From Agarivorans sp. TSD2052 (lineage in GTDB: Bacteria; Pseudomonadota; Gammaproteobacteria; Enterobacterales; Celerinatantimonadaceae), in contig NZ_CP096670.1 in the NCBI RefSeq assembly GCF_023238625.1, forward strand, positions 857,501 through 921,500: DNA of 64,000 nucleotides, in the 5' to 3' direction. Under the pieces are notes generated by a model. The model was not told where the DNA came from. It searched no databases and saw nothing but the letters and a program-made list of their open reading frames with translations. Positions within the stretch are counted from its first letter, which is position 1; each line of letters starts with the position of its first letter. Made by a program: the position numbers and the translations under genes. Below are positions 35,839 through 46,154 of this stretch, piece by piece.

Positions 35839-37032
35839 TTAAGGTTTGCGTAGTAAATCAATAATGTCGTAGGCCGCTTGATAGAGCTTATTGAAGTGCT
35901 CATAAGGTGCCGGTAACTCACTGGCGATACGGCTGTTAATGGCGATAATGGTGCCTGAATCTGGGTCAGCCCAAATAAGCTGGCCGCCCCAACCACTATG
36001 GCCCACTCCGTAGTCGTTCATAATTGCCGATTTGTAATAGCGAGATTCAATATTGGTGAGTTCGGCAGGAACAACTTCGCCCTCTTTTTGTGCGTGTTTA
36101 ATGTCTTGTTTTACTGCGTTTGTATCTTCAATTAATAAACGACCGTAGCGGGCAAAGTCTAAGCTGGCACTCATCATAGAGGCACCAATCATCGGTACAC
36201 CTTCAAAATCGGTACCCATAAACACGGTTTTTTCTCCGCCGATATCGTGCATTAGCTCGCGTACCAATTGAGCGGCAGGTGTTTCAGTCGCGGCTTCAAG
36301 AATCAGCATTAATACATTGGTATTAATGGTGGCGTAATTGGCTATTTCACCTTGCCATTGGTTACTCGCGCCCATGGCATCAATGTCAGAGGCAAATTCA
36401 CGCAGGGTTTGGCGCTTATCGTTACGCTGTAAACCAATCACACGTTCGTCGTTATCAAACATCTCTAAGGCTTGTGGGTCGCCTGTGTAGGCGGCCAACT
36501 CAGAGATACTATGATTTACCGCCATGTTGGCTACGTCGCCCACGGTGCGGCCTCTAAAGCCAGCGCCAATATCGGGAAGGTAGCTTTCTACTTTGTCATC
36601 TAACTGTATTTGACCGGCTTTAAGCGCTCGGCTTAGCAGAACATAACCCATCGATTTAGTTGATGACTGGTCAGAATAAATGGTAGAGCGGTCGCTATCT
36701 CGATAGTGCTCTAACATGACGTCGCCCTGTTTGTTCATGACTACAATGCTCGCCACGGCTGGATGGTTAATTAAGCGGGCTACAGAGTCAATTTCATGTA
36801 AATCGTAATTGCGCATTTGATGGTTAAGAGGAAAACTGTTTTGCGCATTCACTGCCATAATGTTTGGGGTAATAGATGGCAAATTAACTAAGCCCTGGGC
36901 GCGTTGTTGCTGCCAGGTATCAATGTTTAAAGGGGTTTGGTTAGAAGGCGCGGCACTTACGTTGCTAGTGCCAATTATCACTGTAGTGATTGCTGCTATG
37001 AGTTGTGTTTTAAGTTTCTTTTTGTTGTTCAT
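35839..37032 (-). CDS. serine hydrolase of the beta-lactamase/penicillin-binding family
   Basis: Exported enzyme of 397 residues from the ATG at 37032, where AGGTGG precedes. The signal peptide (about 1-27, ending SNVSA) is followed by a class C beta-lactamase-like fold (COG1680). The SxxK motif is at Ser123-Lys126 (SDQSSTKSMGYVL), and a Tyr-containing second motif may be the NYATINTNV near 235. The C-terminal VGHSGWGGQLIWADPDSGTIIAINSR is typical of the group. Members include esterases, D-amino-acid peptidases and amide hydrolases, so the substrate is undecided. The 37033-37453 interval upstream shows no gene. Confidence 0.88.
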   Translation of the reverse strand: MNNKKKLKTQLIAAITTVIIGTSNVSAAPSNQTPLNIDTWQQQRAQGLVNLPSITPNIMAVNAQNSFPLNHQMRNYDLHEIDSVARLINHPAVASIVVMNKQGDVMLEHYRDSDRSTIYSDQSSTKSMGYVLLSRALKAGQIQLDDKVESYLPDIGAGFRGRTVGDVANMAVNHSISELAAYTGDPQALEMFDNDERVIGLQRNDKRQTLREFASDIDAMGASNQWQGEIANYATINTNVLMLILEAATETPAAQLVRELMHDIGGEKTVFMGTDFEGVPMIGASMMSASLDFARYGRLLIEDTNAVKQDIKHAQKEGEVVPAELTNIESRYYKSAIMNDYGVGHSGWGGQLIWADPDSGTIIAINSRIASELPAPYEHFNKLYQAAYDIIDLLRKP

Positions 37033-37453
37033 GGTCGTTCCACCTATTGGTTTAGGCGACTCCTGCCTAATGCTAACAACTTGATCCTCAAGCTGTATCT
37101 GTTCGCTGTTGCGTTTCAATAAAGCCACTATAAAGGATAGTTATTTCGTAATATGAATTGGGTTAGAGGTAAATTCCATTTTATGAACAGTGAAGGGGTC
37201 AGCGAAGAGAGCAGTAAAAAGAACAGCAAAAGGGAAAAGCTTGCTTAACACTGATGTTTAACAAAACGAGGGATGCTGTAGTTAAAATGACCAAGAAACA
37301 GTTAGGGGTAAGGTAGCGGGTAAAGAATCACACACCTTTAATCTTGCTCGAAGTTTGAACTTAATAAGGCGTGTTAACTAGATAATTTATACAGAGGTGG
37401 TAGCGACTAAACTATTTGCTTGTTAAGTGGCAAATCTGCTGGTGGATCGCTAA

Positions 37454-38041
37454 CTAAAACCTGCGGCCTACACTTACGCTAAAGGGAACATCAAAGCCGG
37501 GGTTGGGTGGCAGTAAATCAGCATTAGAAAGGTGGCGCCAAGAGAAGCTTAGCTCCCAATCTCTGTTCTCGCCAAAGTAGGCCCCAAAGGTAATAAAATC
37601 GTTGAACAAAAATGTAGAGCCCTGTTCTTGATAACCTAACTTGTTGGATGACATTATTGAAGGGCCCGCGGTAAAACCTAAGTAAGGGTCAAAGCCTTCT
37701 CTACTGTCTAAATAGTAGCGAACGGTTGGCAATACTGAATAAACATCAACCTTGCTGTTTACGTCTACATCAGTAGTTAAACGGCTATATCCAGCACCTA
37801 GCAGAATCTCCCAGCGCTTAGTCTCTCCAAATCGTTGCTGTAAAAACGTGTAGTTAATATCGAAAACAGCATTGTTTTGTCTGTCTACATTAGCCCCTAC
37901 TTGCGGCCCATAACCCAAGCCAATATTTAGCTGTCCGGCGACAACCGGCAGGCTAAGGGCGACAAAACTAAGACTCGCCACTAACGGTCTCATTTTTTGG
38001 AAGCCGGTTTTTGTTTTCAATAGCGAGTTGTTGTTACTCAT
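37454..38041 (-). CDS. PagL-like lipid A 3-O-deacylase (acyloxyacyl hydrolase)
   Basis: Probable outer-membrane enzyme that removes the 3-O acyl chain of lipid A. The 195-residue protein has an N-terminal export signal (about 1-36, ending PVVAG) and an eight-stranded barrel pattern. The diagnostic C-terminal motif WRHLSNADLLPPNPG carries the catalytic His170 and Ser172, as in Pseudomonas PagL (HxSNA). It ends VSVGRRF with a C-terminal Phe. The first ATG is kept because AGAGAG lies upstream, though an ATG at residue 17 also leaves a usable signal. It is divergent from a small HTH regulator. Confidence 0.85.
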   Translation of the reverse strand: MSNNNSLLKTKTGFQKMRPLVASLSFVALSLPVVAGQLNIGLGYGPQVGANVDRQNNAVFDINYTFLQQRFGETKRWEILLGAGYSRLTTDVDVNSKVDVYSVLPTVRYYLDSREGFDPYLGFTAGPSIMSSNKLGYQEQGSTFLFNDFITFGAYFGENRDWELSFSWRHLSNADLLPPNPGFDVPFSVSVGRRF

Positions 38042-38160
38042 TAAGCTTGTCTCTCTGCTGTGTGCTGTTAATTACAGAGCAAACAGTAAACAAAGCTGTT
38101 TCCGAAATATGAACAAACAACTAAGCTGTATTACATATTATGCAAACGGTAGTGATAGCA

Positions 38161-38577
38161 ATGGCCGAGTTAAATACCCAAGGTTTTGAGTTTTTTGGTG
38201 AAGACGAGCAACGTTTTAGAATGATGCTAATAGAGCGAGTAGAGGCCTACATGGTGCACAATAACATCACTAAAAGCGCTTTGGCCGACAAAGCCGGCAT
38301 AGGTAAAACCGCCTTTTACAGTAAAATGGATAAAGCCCAAGGGAGCCAGTTTACGGTGTCTGACTTATTTAGAATGGGCAAAGTGTTAGACGTAAGTATT
38401 TTGCAGTTTTTCCCAGTAGACGAGATAGACAGGCAGCAAGGCGGGCAGTTAGCGGTGCCAGCCAGTGTATTAAAGCTAATGGATGAAATGATGGGCATGC
38501 CCACAGAAGATATAGAGTTACTGCATGCATTAATGAGAACTTTACAGCAGCATAAACGAATAGATGGCGTAAAGTGA
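38161..38577 (+). CDS. small helix-turn-helix (XRE-like) regulator
   Basis: Predicted DNA-binding protein of 138 residues from the ATG at 38161 (MAELNTQGFEFFGED); another ATG seven codons earlier is possible. The XRE-like helix-turn-helix is at about residues 36-66 (ITKSALADKAGIGKTAFYSKMDKAQGSQFTVSDLFRMGKVL). The C-terminal half is helical (SVLKLMDEMMGMPTEDIELLHALMRTLQ) and may serve for dimers. It is divergent from the PagL-like gene with about 120 bases between them, and may regulate it. Confidence 0.75.
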   Translation: MAELNTQGFEFFGEDEQRFRMMLIERVEAYMVHNNITKSALADKAGIGKTAFYSKMDKAQGSQFTVSDLFRMGKVLDVSILQFFPVDEIDRQQGGQLAVPASVLKLMDEMMGMPTEDIELLHALMRTLQQHKRIDGVK

Positions 38578-38896
38578 ATAAGGCCTGTTTAATTAGTGAA
38601 CACTTTTTGGGGTAAACTAACGCGGCTAAGCGAGTCGCTTTACAGGTGATTTATTTTTATTGAATTTTTTGCTGTGGATTAGATTAACTAATGCTTGTTA
38701 CGGTTAGCTTAGGCTTAGATATAGTGGTTAAATTCAAGTTTACGAGAATAAATTAGTGATAAAGCCAGTTTATAGGCGGTTTTATTAGTGTTTAGCGCTG
38801 CTTTATCCGATTTTAGGCTAAAGCTTGTCACAAGGCTGTTAAGTGAATGTAAGCAGAATGGACGCGCTATAGATTAGCTCAATTTGTGATTAACGT

Positions 38897-38924
38897 TTTA
38901 CAGTGGCGCGCTTGTAGCTATAAT
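38897..38924 (+). promoter_or_regulatory. sigma-70 promoter of the gcv genes
   Basis: TTTACA (38897-38902), a 16-base spacer and a perfect TATAAT (38919-38924) lie 60 bases ahead of the gcvT start. The leader from about 38931 to 38983 is too short for a glycine riboswitch and shows none of its motifs. The rest of the 38578-38896 gap is AT-rich with no gene. Confidence 0.75.
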
Positions 38925-38983
38925 CGTTCAGCATTGGCAGGGGGAGTTTATCCTTCGTGTCCTCATAATAAAGGGAACAGCAC

Positions 38984-40075
38984 ATGACACAGCAAACGGT
39001 ACTTCATCAAGCACACTTAGATGCAGGCGCAAAATTAGTTGATTTTCACGGCTGGGAAATGCCGATCAACTATGGTTCTCAAATCGAAGAACACCACGCG
39101 GTTCGTCAAGCGGCTGGCATGTTTGATGTATCCCACATGACCATTGTTGATGTGCAGGGCGAACAAGCCCAAGCCTTCCTGCGTAAGCTGCTGGCGAACG
39201 ATGTAGCCAAGCTAACAGTTAAAGGCAAAGCGCTATATGGCGGTATGCTTAACCATGACGGTGGCGTAATCGATGATTTGATTACCTACTATTTTAGCGA
39301 AACCGAATATCGCTTAGTGGTTAACTCGGCCACCCGCGAAAAAGATCTAGCTTGGATCAATCAACAATCCAGTGCTTATCAGGTAGAAATTATAGAGCGC
39401 CCAGAGCTGGCGATGATCGCCGTGCAAGGCCCTAAAGCTAAAACCCTCACTGCTGCGGTATTAGATAACGATCAAAATCTTGCTATTGAAGGTATGAAGC
39501 CGTTTTTTGGGGTGCAAGCGGGTGATTTATTTATCGCCACTACCGGTTACACCGGTGAGCAAGGCTACGAGATTGTAGTGCCGCAAGATAAAGCGGTTGA
39601 ATTATGGAAAGCCCTAGAAGCGCAAGGCGTACAACCTTGCGGCTTGGGCGCGCGCGATACCCTACGCTTAGAAGCCGGCATGAACCTTTATGGCCAAGAT
39701 ATGGACGAAACCATATCACCATTAGCGGCTAACATGGGCTGGACCATTGCATGGGCCCCAGAAGACCGTGACTTTATTGGCCGCCAAGCCCTAGCAGCAC
39801 AAAAAGCCGAAGGCACCGACAAGCTGGTGGGCTTAATCATGGAAACCAAAGGCGTAATGCGTGCAGGCCAAGCGGTTACGGTAGTGAATGAGTTTGGCGA
39901 GGCCCTTCCTGGCATCGTTACTAGCGGCACTTTTTCTCCCACTTTAGGCCAAAGTATTGCCCTTGCTCGCATCGCTGATTGCGACGTAGATGAAGCCTTA
40001 GTGGAAATGCGCAAAAAACAGGTTAAAGTGAAAGTAGTAAAACCTGTTTTTGTGCGTAATGGCGCCAAAGTGTAA
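38984..40075 (+). CDS. gcvT: glycine cleavage system aminomethyltransferase (T protein)
   Basis: Transfers the methylene group of aminomethylated H protein to tetrahydrofolate, releasing ammonia. The 363-residue protein starts [27 protein letters not shown] and has the folate-binding lines [12 protein letters not shown] near 46, [12 protein letters not shown] near 186 and [24 protein letters not shown] near 220. It is the first gene of the gcvT-gcvH-gcvP set and is followed by gcvH after 68 bases. Confidence 0.97.
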   Translation: MTQQTVLHQAHLDAGAKLVDFHGWEMPINYGSQIEEHHAVRQAAGMFDVSHMTIVDVQGEQAQAFLRKLLANDVAKLTVKGKALYGGMLNHDGGVIDDLITYYFSETEYRLVVNSATREKDLAWINQQSSAYQVEIIERPELAMIAVQGPKAKTLTAAVLDNDQNLAIEGMKPFFGVQAGDLFIATTGYTGEQGYEIVVPQDKAVELWKALEAQGVQPCGLGARDTLRLEAGMNLYGQDMDETISPLAANMGWTIAWAPEDRDFIGRQALAAQKAEGTDKLVGLIMETKGVMRAGQAVTVVNEFGEALPGIVTSGTFSPTLGQSIALARIADCDVDEALVEMRKKQVKVKVVKPVFVRNGAKV

Positions 40076-40143
40076 GCCATTTAGTTACTCGATTATGTAG
40101 ATTTGAATTAACCCTTAAAATTAGAACTTAAAGGAATAGAATT

Positions 40144-40536
40144 ATGGCTAATATCCCTGCCGAACTGCGTTATGCCAGTACTCATGAATGGGTACGCTCT
40201 GAAGGCGACGGCGTTTACACCGTTGGCATTAGTGAACATGCTCAAGAGCTATTGGGTGATATGGTGTTTATTGATCTGCCAGACGTTGGTGACGACATCG
40301 ATGCCGGTGATGATTGCGCAGTAGCTGAATCAGTGAAAGCGGCTTCAGACATCTACGCTCCTTTAAGTGGCGAAGTGTTAGAAATTAACGAAGACTTAGA
40401 AGATTCGCCAGAGCTAGTAAACAGCGATGCTTACGGCGACGGCTGGATGTTCAAAGTTAAAGTGAGCGACGAAACAGAAGTAGAAAACCTGCTGTCTGCC
40501 GAAGACTACTCCGCTACCATCGAAGAAGACGAATAA
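40144..40536 (+). CDS. gcvH: glycine cleavage system H protein
   Basis: Small lipoylated carrier that moves the aminomethyl group between the P, T and L proteins. The 130-residue acidic product has the lipoyl-attachment Lys65 in the conserved line [19 protein letters not shown] and the N-terminal [17 protein letters not shown] terminator lies between it and gcvP, so gcvP may be expressed at a different level. Confidence 0.97.
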   Translation: MANIPAELRYASTHEWVRSEGDGVYTVGISEHAQELLGDMVFIDLPDVGDDIDAGDDCAVAESVKAASDIYAPLSGEVLEINEDLEDSPELVNSDAYGDGWMFKVKVSDETEVENLLSAEDYSATIEEDE

Positions 40537-40549
40537 GCTTTAACAAAAA

Positions 40550-40579
40550 ATGCGCTCCGCTAGTCGGGGCGCTTTTTTT
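40550..40579 (+). terminator. terminator between gcvH and gcvP
   Basis: GCGCTCCG-CTAGT-CGGGGCGC (one G-U pair) is preceded by A6 and followed by T7. It is a full intrinsic terminator inside the gcv cluster. Confidence 0.85.
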
Positions 40580-40648
40580 ATCTATAAAAAGAAAATACTC
40601 AGCAAACTAACGCAACGCACTTTGTTTCAGTAATACAGGAATTGTTCA

Positions 40649-43534
40649 ATGAACCCCTCTTTGCCTTTAAACGAACTAGAGCAAAACCAAGACTTTATTC
40701 GCCGCCACATTGGCCCCGATCAAGCCGAAGTTAGTACCATGCTCAAGCAGCTGGGCCTTAACTCGGTAGAGCAACTTATCGAGCAAACGGTGCCCGAGCA
40801 AATTCGCTTAAGCCAAGGTTTAAACATTGGTGATAGCCTTACTGAGCAACAAGCCTTAGCCGCGCTCCGCACGCTTGCTAAGCAAAACAAGGTGTACCGC
40901 AGTTACATAGGCATGGGGTATAACAACACCCATGTACCGCATGTCATTTTGCGTAACGTATTTGAAAACCCCGGTTGGTACACCGCTTACACGCCTTACC
41001 AGCCAGAGATAGCCCAAGGCCGCTTAGAAGCACTGCTTAATTTTCAGCAGTTAAGCCTAGACCTCACCGGGCTAGAGTTAGCCAGTGCATCACTGCTAGA
41101 CGAAGCCACCGCCGCGGCAGAAGCCATGGCACTGGCCAAGCGCGTCTCTAAAAACAAAAAATGTAACCTGTTTTTTATTGCCGACGATGTACACCCACAA
41201 ACCATCGACGTAGTAAAAGAGCGTGCCGACTTCTTTGGTTTCGACGTAGAAGTAGGCCCAGCCGAGAGCGTAGTAAAACACAATGTATTTGGCGCTTTAC
41301 TGCAATACCCTGGCACCACTGGCCGAGTACGTGATTTAAGTGAGCTAATCGAACAGGTACATAGCAACAAAGGCATTGTGGCAGTAGCGGCCGACATTAT
41401 GGCCTTGGTAATACTTAAATCACCGGGCGCAATGGGCGCCGACGTAGTGCTAGGTTGTGCGCAACGTTTTGGTGTACCTATGGGGTACGGCGGCCCACAT
41501 GCGGCATTTTTTGCAACTCGCGACGCTTACAAACGCTCACTGCCGGGGCGTATTATTGGCGTCTCTAAAGATCGCCGCGGCAAGCCAGCTTTGCGTATGG
41601 CTTTGCAAACCCGCGAGCAACATATTCGCCGCGAAAAAGCCAACTCAAACATTTGTACCGCTCAAGTATTACTGGCCAACATGGCCTCGTTTTACGCGGT
41701 ATTTCATGGCCCAGACGGCCTACGTATTATTGCCCAGCGTATTCACCGCTTAACGGCTATTTTAGCCCACGGCCTAGAAGCCAAAGGCCTAAGCCCAGAG
41801 CATGCCCAATACTTTGATACTCTAAGCATTAAGGTTAGCGACAAAGACGCGATTAACGCGCGTAGCGAAGCGCTAGGCATTAACCTACGTATGGACCTAG
41901 ACGGCGCAGTGGCGCTTAGCCTGGATGAAACCACCACCGCAGCTGATGTAAACGACCTATTCACGGTATTACTAGGCGAAGACCACGGCTTAGACGCGGC
42001 ACGCTTAGACGCCGTCGTGCAGGGCGAAACCTGTATTCCAGCCACGCTATTACGTGATACACCCATTTTAGAGCACGAAGTATTTAACCGTTACCGCAGC
42101 GAAACCGATGTACTGCGTTACATTCGCAAGCTAGAGAGCAAAGACTTAGCGTTAAACCACTCGATGATCTCGCTAGGCTCGTGCACCATGAAGCTAAACG
42201 CCACCGCCGAGATGATCCCAGTCACTTGGCCAGAGTTTTCTAGCATGCACCCGTTCTGCCCAAGTGACCAAGCGCAGGGCTACCACGCCATGATTAGCCA
42301 GCTAGAAGATTGGCTAGTAAACATTACCGGTTACGATTCAATTTGTATGCAGCCTAACTCGGGCGCGCAGGGCGAATATGCAGGCTTGTTAGCGATTCAA
42401 AAATACCACGCTAGCCGCGGCGACCATCACCGTAATATTTGTTTAATCCCTAGCTCGGCGCACGGTACTAACCCGGCCTCGGCGCAAATGGCTAACCTAA
42501 AAGTAGTGGTAGTGGCTTGTGATAAGCTGGGTAACGTAGACATGGATGACTTGCGCAGCAAAGCTGAAGAGCTTTCAGAGCAGTTATCTTGTGTAATGAT
42601 CACCTACCCAAGTACCCACGGTGTATACGAAGAAACCATTAAAGAACTGTGTGACGTTATTCATGACAATGGCGGCCAAGTGTACATGGACGGCGCCAAC
42701 ATGAACGCTCAAGTAGGTATTACCTCACCGGGCTCTATTGGCTCAGACGTAAGCCACTTAAACCTACATAAAACCTTTGCTATTCCGCACGGCGGTGGTG
42801 GCCCAGGCATGGGGCCAATTGGGGTAAAAGCCCACTTAGCGCCGTTTGTGGCAGGCCACAGCGTAGTAAGCAATGGCAAAGCCAGCCATGCTAACGCGGC
42901 AGTATCGGCAGCGCCTTACGGCAGTGCCTCTATCTTGCCTATTAGTTGGATGTACGTAGCCATGTTAGGCAACGAAGGGCTACGCCAATCATCAGAGATT
43001 GCCATACTCAACGCCAACTACCTGGCTAGCCGTTTAAGCCAAGCCTTCCCTATTTTGTATAGTGGTAAAAATGGCCGCGTAGCGCACGAGTGTATTATTG
43101 ATATGCGCCCACTGAAAGAAGCCACTGGCATTAGCGAAATGGACGTAGCCAAGCGCTTAAACGACTACGGCTTTCACGCGCCTACCATGAGCTTCCCGGT
43201 AGCGGGCACGCTAATGGTAGAGCCTACCGAGTCAGAATCGCTAGCTGAAATCGACCGCTTTATTGATGCGATGTTATCGATACGCGCCGAGATAGCCAAA
43301 GTAGAAACCGGCGAGTGGACCCTGCAAGACAACCCACTAGTGTTTGCCCCGCATACCCTAGACGATATTACCGACGCCCAGTGGACCCACAACTACAGCC
43401 GCGAGCTAGCGGTGTTCCCATGTGCTGCGGTTAAGCAAAATAAATTCTGGCCTACCGTAAACCGTATTGATGACGTGTTTGGAGATAGAAATTTATTCTG
43501 CGCATGCCTTCCGATGGAAGCTTATCAAGAGTAA
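40649..43534 (+). CDS. gcvP: glycine dehydrogenase (P protein) of the glycine cleavage system
   Basis: Pyridoxal-phosphate enzyme that decarboxylates glycine and loads the aminomethyl group on H protein. The 961-residue product is full length and single-chain, as in E. coli (957). The N-terminal half has [17 protein letters not shown] and [42 protein letters not shown]. The PLP-binding Lys lies in [24 protein letters not shown] near residue 710. The 3' end, from about base 43225 to the terminator, exists as a second, decayed copy at 46710-47014. Confidence 0.97.
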   Translation: MNPSLPLNELEQNQDFIRRHIGPDQAEVSTMLKQLGLNSVEQLIEQTVPEQIRLSQGLNIGDSLTEQQALAALRTLAKQNKVYRSYIGMGYNNTHVPHVILRNVFENPGWYTAYTPYQPEIAQGRLEALLNFQQLSLDLTGLELASASLLDEATAAAEAMALAKRVSKNKKCNLFFIADDVHPQTIDVVKERADFFGFDVEVGPAESVVKHNVFGALLQYPGTTGRVRDLSELIEQVHSNKGIVAVAADIMALVILKSPGAMGADVVLGCAQRFGVPMGYGGPHAAFFATRDAYKRSLPGRIIGVSKDRRGKPALRMALQTREQHIRREKANSNICTAQVLLANMASFYAVFHGPDGLRIIAQRIHRLTAILAHGLEAKGLSPEHAQYFDTLSIKVSDKDAINARSEALGINLRMDLDGAVALSLDETTTAADVNDLFTVLLGEDHGLDAARLDAVVQGETCIPATLLRDTPILEHEVFNRYRSETDVLRYIRKLESKDLALNHSMISLGSCTMKLNATAEMIPVTWPEFSSMHPFCPSDQAQGYHAMISQLEDWLVNITGYDSICMQPNSGAQGEYAGLLAIQKYHASRGDHHRNICLIPSSAHGTNPASAQMANLKVVVVACDKLGNVDMDDLRSKAEELSEQLSCVMITYPSTHGVYEETIKELCDVIHDNGGQVYMDGANMNAQVGITSPGSIGSDVSHLNLHKTFAIPHGGGGPGMGPIGVKAHLAPFVAGHSVVSNGKASHANAAVSAAPYGSASILPISWMYVAMLGNEGLRQSSEIAILNANYLASRLSQAFPILYSGKNGRVAHECIIDMRPLKEATGISEMDVAKRLNDYGFHAPTMSFPVAGTLMVEPTESESLAEIDRFIDAMLSIRAEIAKVETGEWTLQDNPLVFAPHTLDDITDAQWTHNYSRELAVFPCAAVKQNKFWPTVNRIDDVFGDRNLFCACLPMEAYQE

Positions 43535-43566
43535 AAATCAACACCTTTTCAGTGTGTTATGATAGA

Positions 43567-43595
43567 AAGCGAAGCAGCGATGCTTCGCTTTTTTG
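43567..43595 (+). terminator. gcvP terminator
   Basis: AGCGAAGCA-GCGA-TGCTTCGCT (43568-43589) followed by a T6 run. Near-identical hairpins recur at 45838-45867 and 46988-47014. Confidence 0.9.
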
Positions 43596-43673
43596 TTTTG
43601 AGCGTTGTAAGGTGAAAGGGCTAGCTGAGCCTATAAACTGATTCAATTTTTAAGCACAAGGATAAGGCTTAAG

Positions 43674-44981
43674 GTGAAAGGATATCTGTGTATACCAATA
43701 ATAGGTTTTTTTGTCTTAATCGCCGTTGTTGCAGGTATCTTCCACATTTTAACTGATGACGAGTTACACCCAGAAGCCAAGAGTTGGATTGAGCACTACT
43801 CAAGGCCTGTCGATTTAAAGGGCAATGCTTTTATTGAGTTAATAGCGCTGTCTTCAGCGGGTGAGTGTTCTAGAAAGCAGGCTATCAATAGTTATCAATC
43901 TAAACTCCACGAGATAAATACTGTTCCACCATCTGACTTTCAAGAGCTACAGTATCCAAATGTTAATGGCTTGCCTAATGTGTTTGATGAAACAAGCTTT
44001 TGTTATTTCGATAAAGAAAACTGTTTATTGAAAACAGCGCGTAACAGAATAGAGTTAGAAGCACACACGCTTCAATTTGAGAGCGTAATTCATCGGTATC
44101 TAAGCATTTCGAAGCTAAGCAATTTCACCCCTATCAATACCTTTGCCACAAAACCTATTATGGATTCTTTGGCTTCGCTACAAAGGCTAGCTTTGTTAGA
44201 GGTGTATTTTTATATATTAGATAACAACCTCGAGTTGGCAGCACAGCAGCTTTCGCAGTTAATTGTTATAGATAGGAAGTTATTAATTAACTCACCAGAT
44301 TTAGCGTTTCATGCCTTGGCCATCGTCAATTATGAGAGCTTTTATCAACCTTTGATTATAGAGTTGAAGAGGAAGGGGTTTTCTAATTGGGATTTGTTGG
44401 CTCCAGCGTTTGTGCCTTTATCTATTGAAGAGATATCCTTCAACAGCGTGTGGCAAAGTGAGTTTTCTAATTTTGCAAAGAATATTGAGTCTATAGGGAA
44501 GCGAGTAAGAAGTAACCTCTGGAACGTTTTTACAGTAAAACTTAAATTTAAAGAAAATATGACGTTAAACAGGGCGTTCAAGTTTTGGCATCAAATGATG
44601 ATTCCTGAGGAGGTGGAAAAAGGTGGCCTCATCGAGATAGTTAAGTTGCACGAAACTAGCCTAGATGAGCAACTTGAAGAGGTAAGATGGGCTTCTGATA
44701 AACGGTTTTGGTTTGGGCTTAACAACTATCGGAATATTATTGGCTCAATTGTGGAGATGACGGCGCGCCCTCGTTTTCTATCCTTTTATCCCGAAAAGCT
44801 TAAATTTGATCTTAGGATCTTGTTGTTGGATTTGCTGATTAATCAAGATGCTGGCTTTATAGCCGAGGCTATAAATTTAGAAGAGTACAATAATCCCTAT
44901 ACAGGCGAAGCGCCAACACTCTCGGAAACGGATGTTTGTTATACCTTGGAAGAAGACAAGGTTTGCGTGCCTTTGTACTAA
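43674..44981 (+). CDS. hypothetical protein with one N-terminal membrane anchor
   Basis: Not recognised. A GTG start preceded by AAGG gives 435 residues. One membrane segment at about 4-24 (YLCIPIIGFFVLIAVVAGIFHIL) anchors a large, mostly helical domain that should face the periplasm. It has several cysteines (GECSRKQ, FCYFDKENCLL, and a C-terminal pair in DVCYTLEEDKVC) that could form disulfides. The middle part LLEVYFYILDNNLELAAQQLSQLIVIDRKLL looks like helical repeats. The gene is more AT-rich than gcvP and lies inside the segment bounded by duplicated gcvP ends, so it is probably acquired. Confidence 0.7.
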   Translation: MKGYLCIPIIGFFVLIAVVAGIFHILTDDELHPEAKSWIEHYSRPVDLKGNAFIELIALSSAGECSRKQAINSYQSKLHEINTVPPSDFQELQYPNVNGLPNVFDETSFCYFDKENCLLKTARNRIELEAHTLQFESVIHRYLSISKLSNFTPINTFATKPIMDSLASLQRLALLEVYFYILDNNLELAAQQLSQLIVIDRKLLINSPDLAFHALAIVNYESFYQPLIIELKRKGFSNWDLLAPAFVPLSIEEISFNSVWQSEFSNFAKNIESIGKRVRSNLWNVFTVKLKFKENMTLNRAFKFWHQMMIPEEVEKGGLIEIVKLHETSLDEQLEEVRWASDKRFWFGLNNYRNIIGSIVEMTARPRFLSFYPEKLKFDLRILLLDLLINQDAGFIAEAINLEEYNNPYTGEAPTLSETDVCYTLEEDKVCVPLY

Positions 44982-45051
44982 GTGTTTTCATAAAGGGGAG
45001 TGGTAGGTTTGTTGTTTGGATTAGTCGGTATATCAGAGAGAAGCTGTTTAA

Positions 45052-45375
45052 GTGACATTTCTTAAGATACACAATGTAGTTTGTTGGCTAAGTGCTGCGT
45101 TTTTTGGCCTCGCTCTTGTCATTGGTGGAATAATTGAGCTTCCTAATAGAACTGCCATTGCAATGGATGGCATGTGGTTGAGTGGAAGCTGTTTTATGGT
45201 GTCTTATTGCTTAAAGGGCATTGAAGTTGGTCGTATAGAGCTGCTTAGCTCAACTGATGAATTGACTCGAGATAAAGAGCCTTTTCAGTTTTGGTTGTTT
45301 ACAATGATTTGTCTTGGTACTTCCGTTCTCCTCGTATTTACTACGCTATTCAGGTTACTTACTAGGTTAGTTTGA
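45052..45375 (+). CDS. small hypothetical inner-membrane protein
   Basis: Not recognised. GTG start, 107 residues, three predicted membrane helices (about 11-28 VCWLSAAFFGLALVIGGI, 38-54 and 80-100 WLFTMICLGTSVLLVFTTLF) with a cytoplasmic-looking loop between the second and third (GIEVGRIELLSSTDELTRDKE). No strong ribosome site precedes the GTG. It sits 70 bases after the anchored unknown protein on the same strand. The coding claim rests on coherent helix structure and on length. Confidence 0.55.
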   Translation: MTFLKIHNVVCWLSAAFFGLALVIGGIIELPNRTAIAMDGMWLSGSCFMVSYCLKGIEVGRIELLSSTDELTRDKEPFQFWLFTMICLGTSVLLVFTTLFRLLTRLV

Positions 45376-45427
45376 TTTCATTGCGCTGTTTGTATTTCAC
45401 TCATAGAGCTAATAATTAGGTTACGTT

Positions 45428-45829
45428 ATGCAACGACCGCTCAACACTATAACGCTTAGCTTCTTACTATTTTCTGGCGCGGCTTGTACCCAAGACAATA
45501 AGCCGTTGCAAATAAGGGACGAAGTTGTTGGCATTGTAGGTAGCGAAACCGTAACTTACATGAGATACAACACCGAAGAGCAACCATGTATCACTTTACA
45601 GCTAGAAAGTGCAGGCGTTGCTAAAACTCTATGTCATTACACCGATCAACAAGGTAATACTGTAGACGTAACAACAGATGTTGCGGCTGTAGATTACCTT
45701 TCTCCCAAATTTACAGCTGATGTTTTTGAAGTGACCTTAGATTTAATCTCTTATTACTTGGATTGCCGTATTCCACTTACCGAAACAACTATTGGTGAGC
45801 CTGTTTGCACCTTTAAGGATATGGATTAA
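45428..45829 (+). CDS. hypothetical lipoprotein
   Basis: Not recognised. The 133-residue product has a lipoprotein signal (MQRPLNTITLSFLLFSGAAC, Cys20 in a GAAC lipobox), so the mature protein should be membrane-bound in the periplasm. The mature part has a beta-rich body and four further cysteines (EQPCITL, TLCHYTD, LDCRIPL, PVCTF), enough for two disulfide bonds. It ends at a terminator that copies the gcvP terminator. Confidence 0.65.
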   Translation: MQRPLNTITLSFLLFSGAACTQDNKPLQIRDEVVGIVGSETVTYMRYNTEEQPCITLQLESAGVAKTLCHYTDQQGNTVDVTTDVAAVDYLSPKFTADVFEVTLDLISYYLDCRIPLTETTIGEPVCTFKDMD

Positions 45830-45837
45830 GAGGATAG

Positions 45838-45867
45838 GCGAAGCAGCGATGCTTCGCTTTTTTTGTG
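45838..45867 (+). terminator. terminator, copy of the gcvP terminator
   Basis: GCGAAGCA-GCGA-TGCTTCGC followed by T7, 10 bases after the lipoprotein gene. The hairpin matches the one after gcvP. Confidence 0.9.
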
Positions 45868-45912
45868 CGTGTAGTTGTAGAGTTCAAGCTGTTGAATTTA
45901 AAGTTATCTGAC
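45841..45912 (+). repeat. 72-bp direct repeat, left copy
   Basis: From the terminator hairpin through GTGCGTGTAGTT to TTTAAAGTTATCTGAC this stretch is repeated, with scattered differences, at 46989-47062. The interval 45913-46154 that follows is very AT-rich, with poly-A and poly-T tracts, and holds only the promoter region of the next gene. Confidence 0.8.
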
Positions 45913-46154
45913 TCAATATATATCGCCTTTTATATCATGCTATGCGCGTTGCCTAAGAGTTGCTTTGTGACGCAATAATATTCACATTTTATCAAACTGA
46001 ATCATTTTTATATACTATGCAGTTATTTATTAATAGCTGAGTCACAAAGTCTCAAAATAATTTTTATCTCTATGTTTTTAAATGTTTTAATGCGCCCGCA
46101 AGTTTTTATAAATAAAAATATAATAAAGAATTTTTTTTACAGCTAAGGAAAGGC

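Noticed and set aside
38925-38983. Possible glycine riboswitch before gcvT
   Set aside because: The leader after the promoter is only about 53 bases and lacks the tandem aptamer motifs; nothing similar occurs before gcvH or gcvP.
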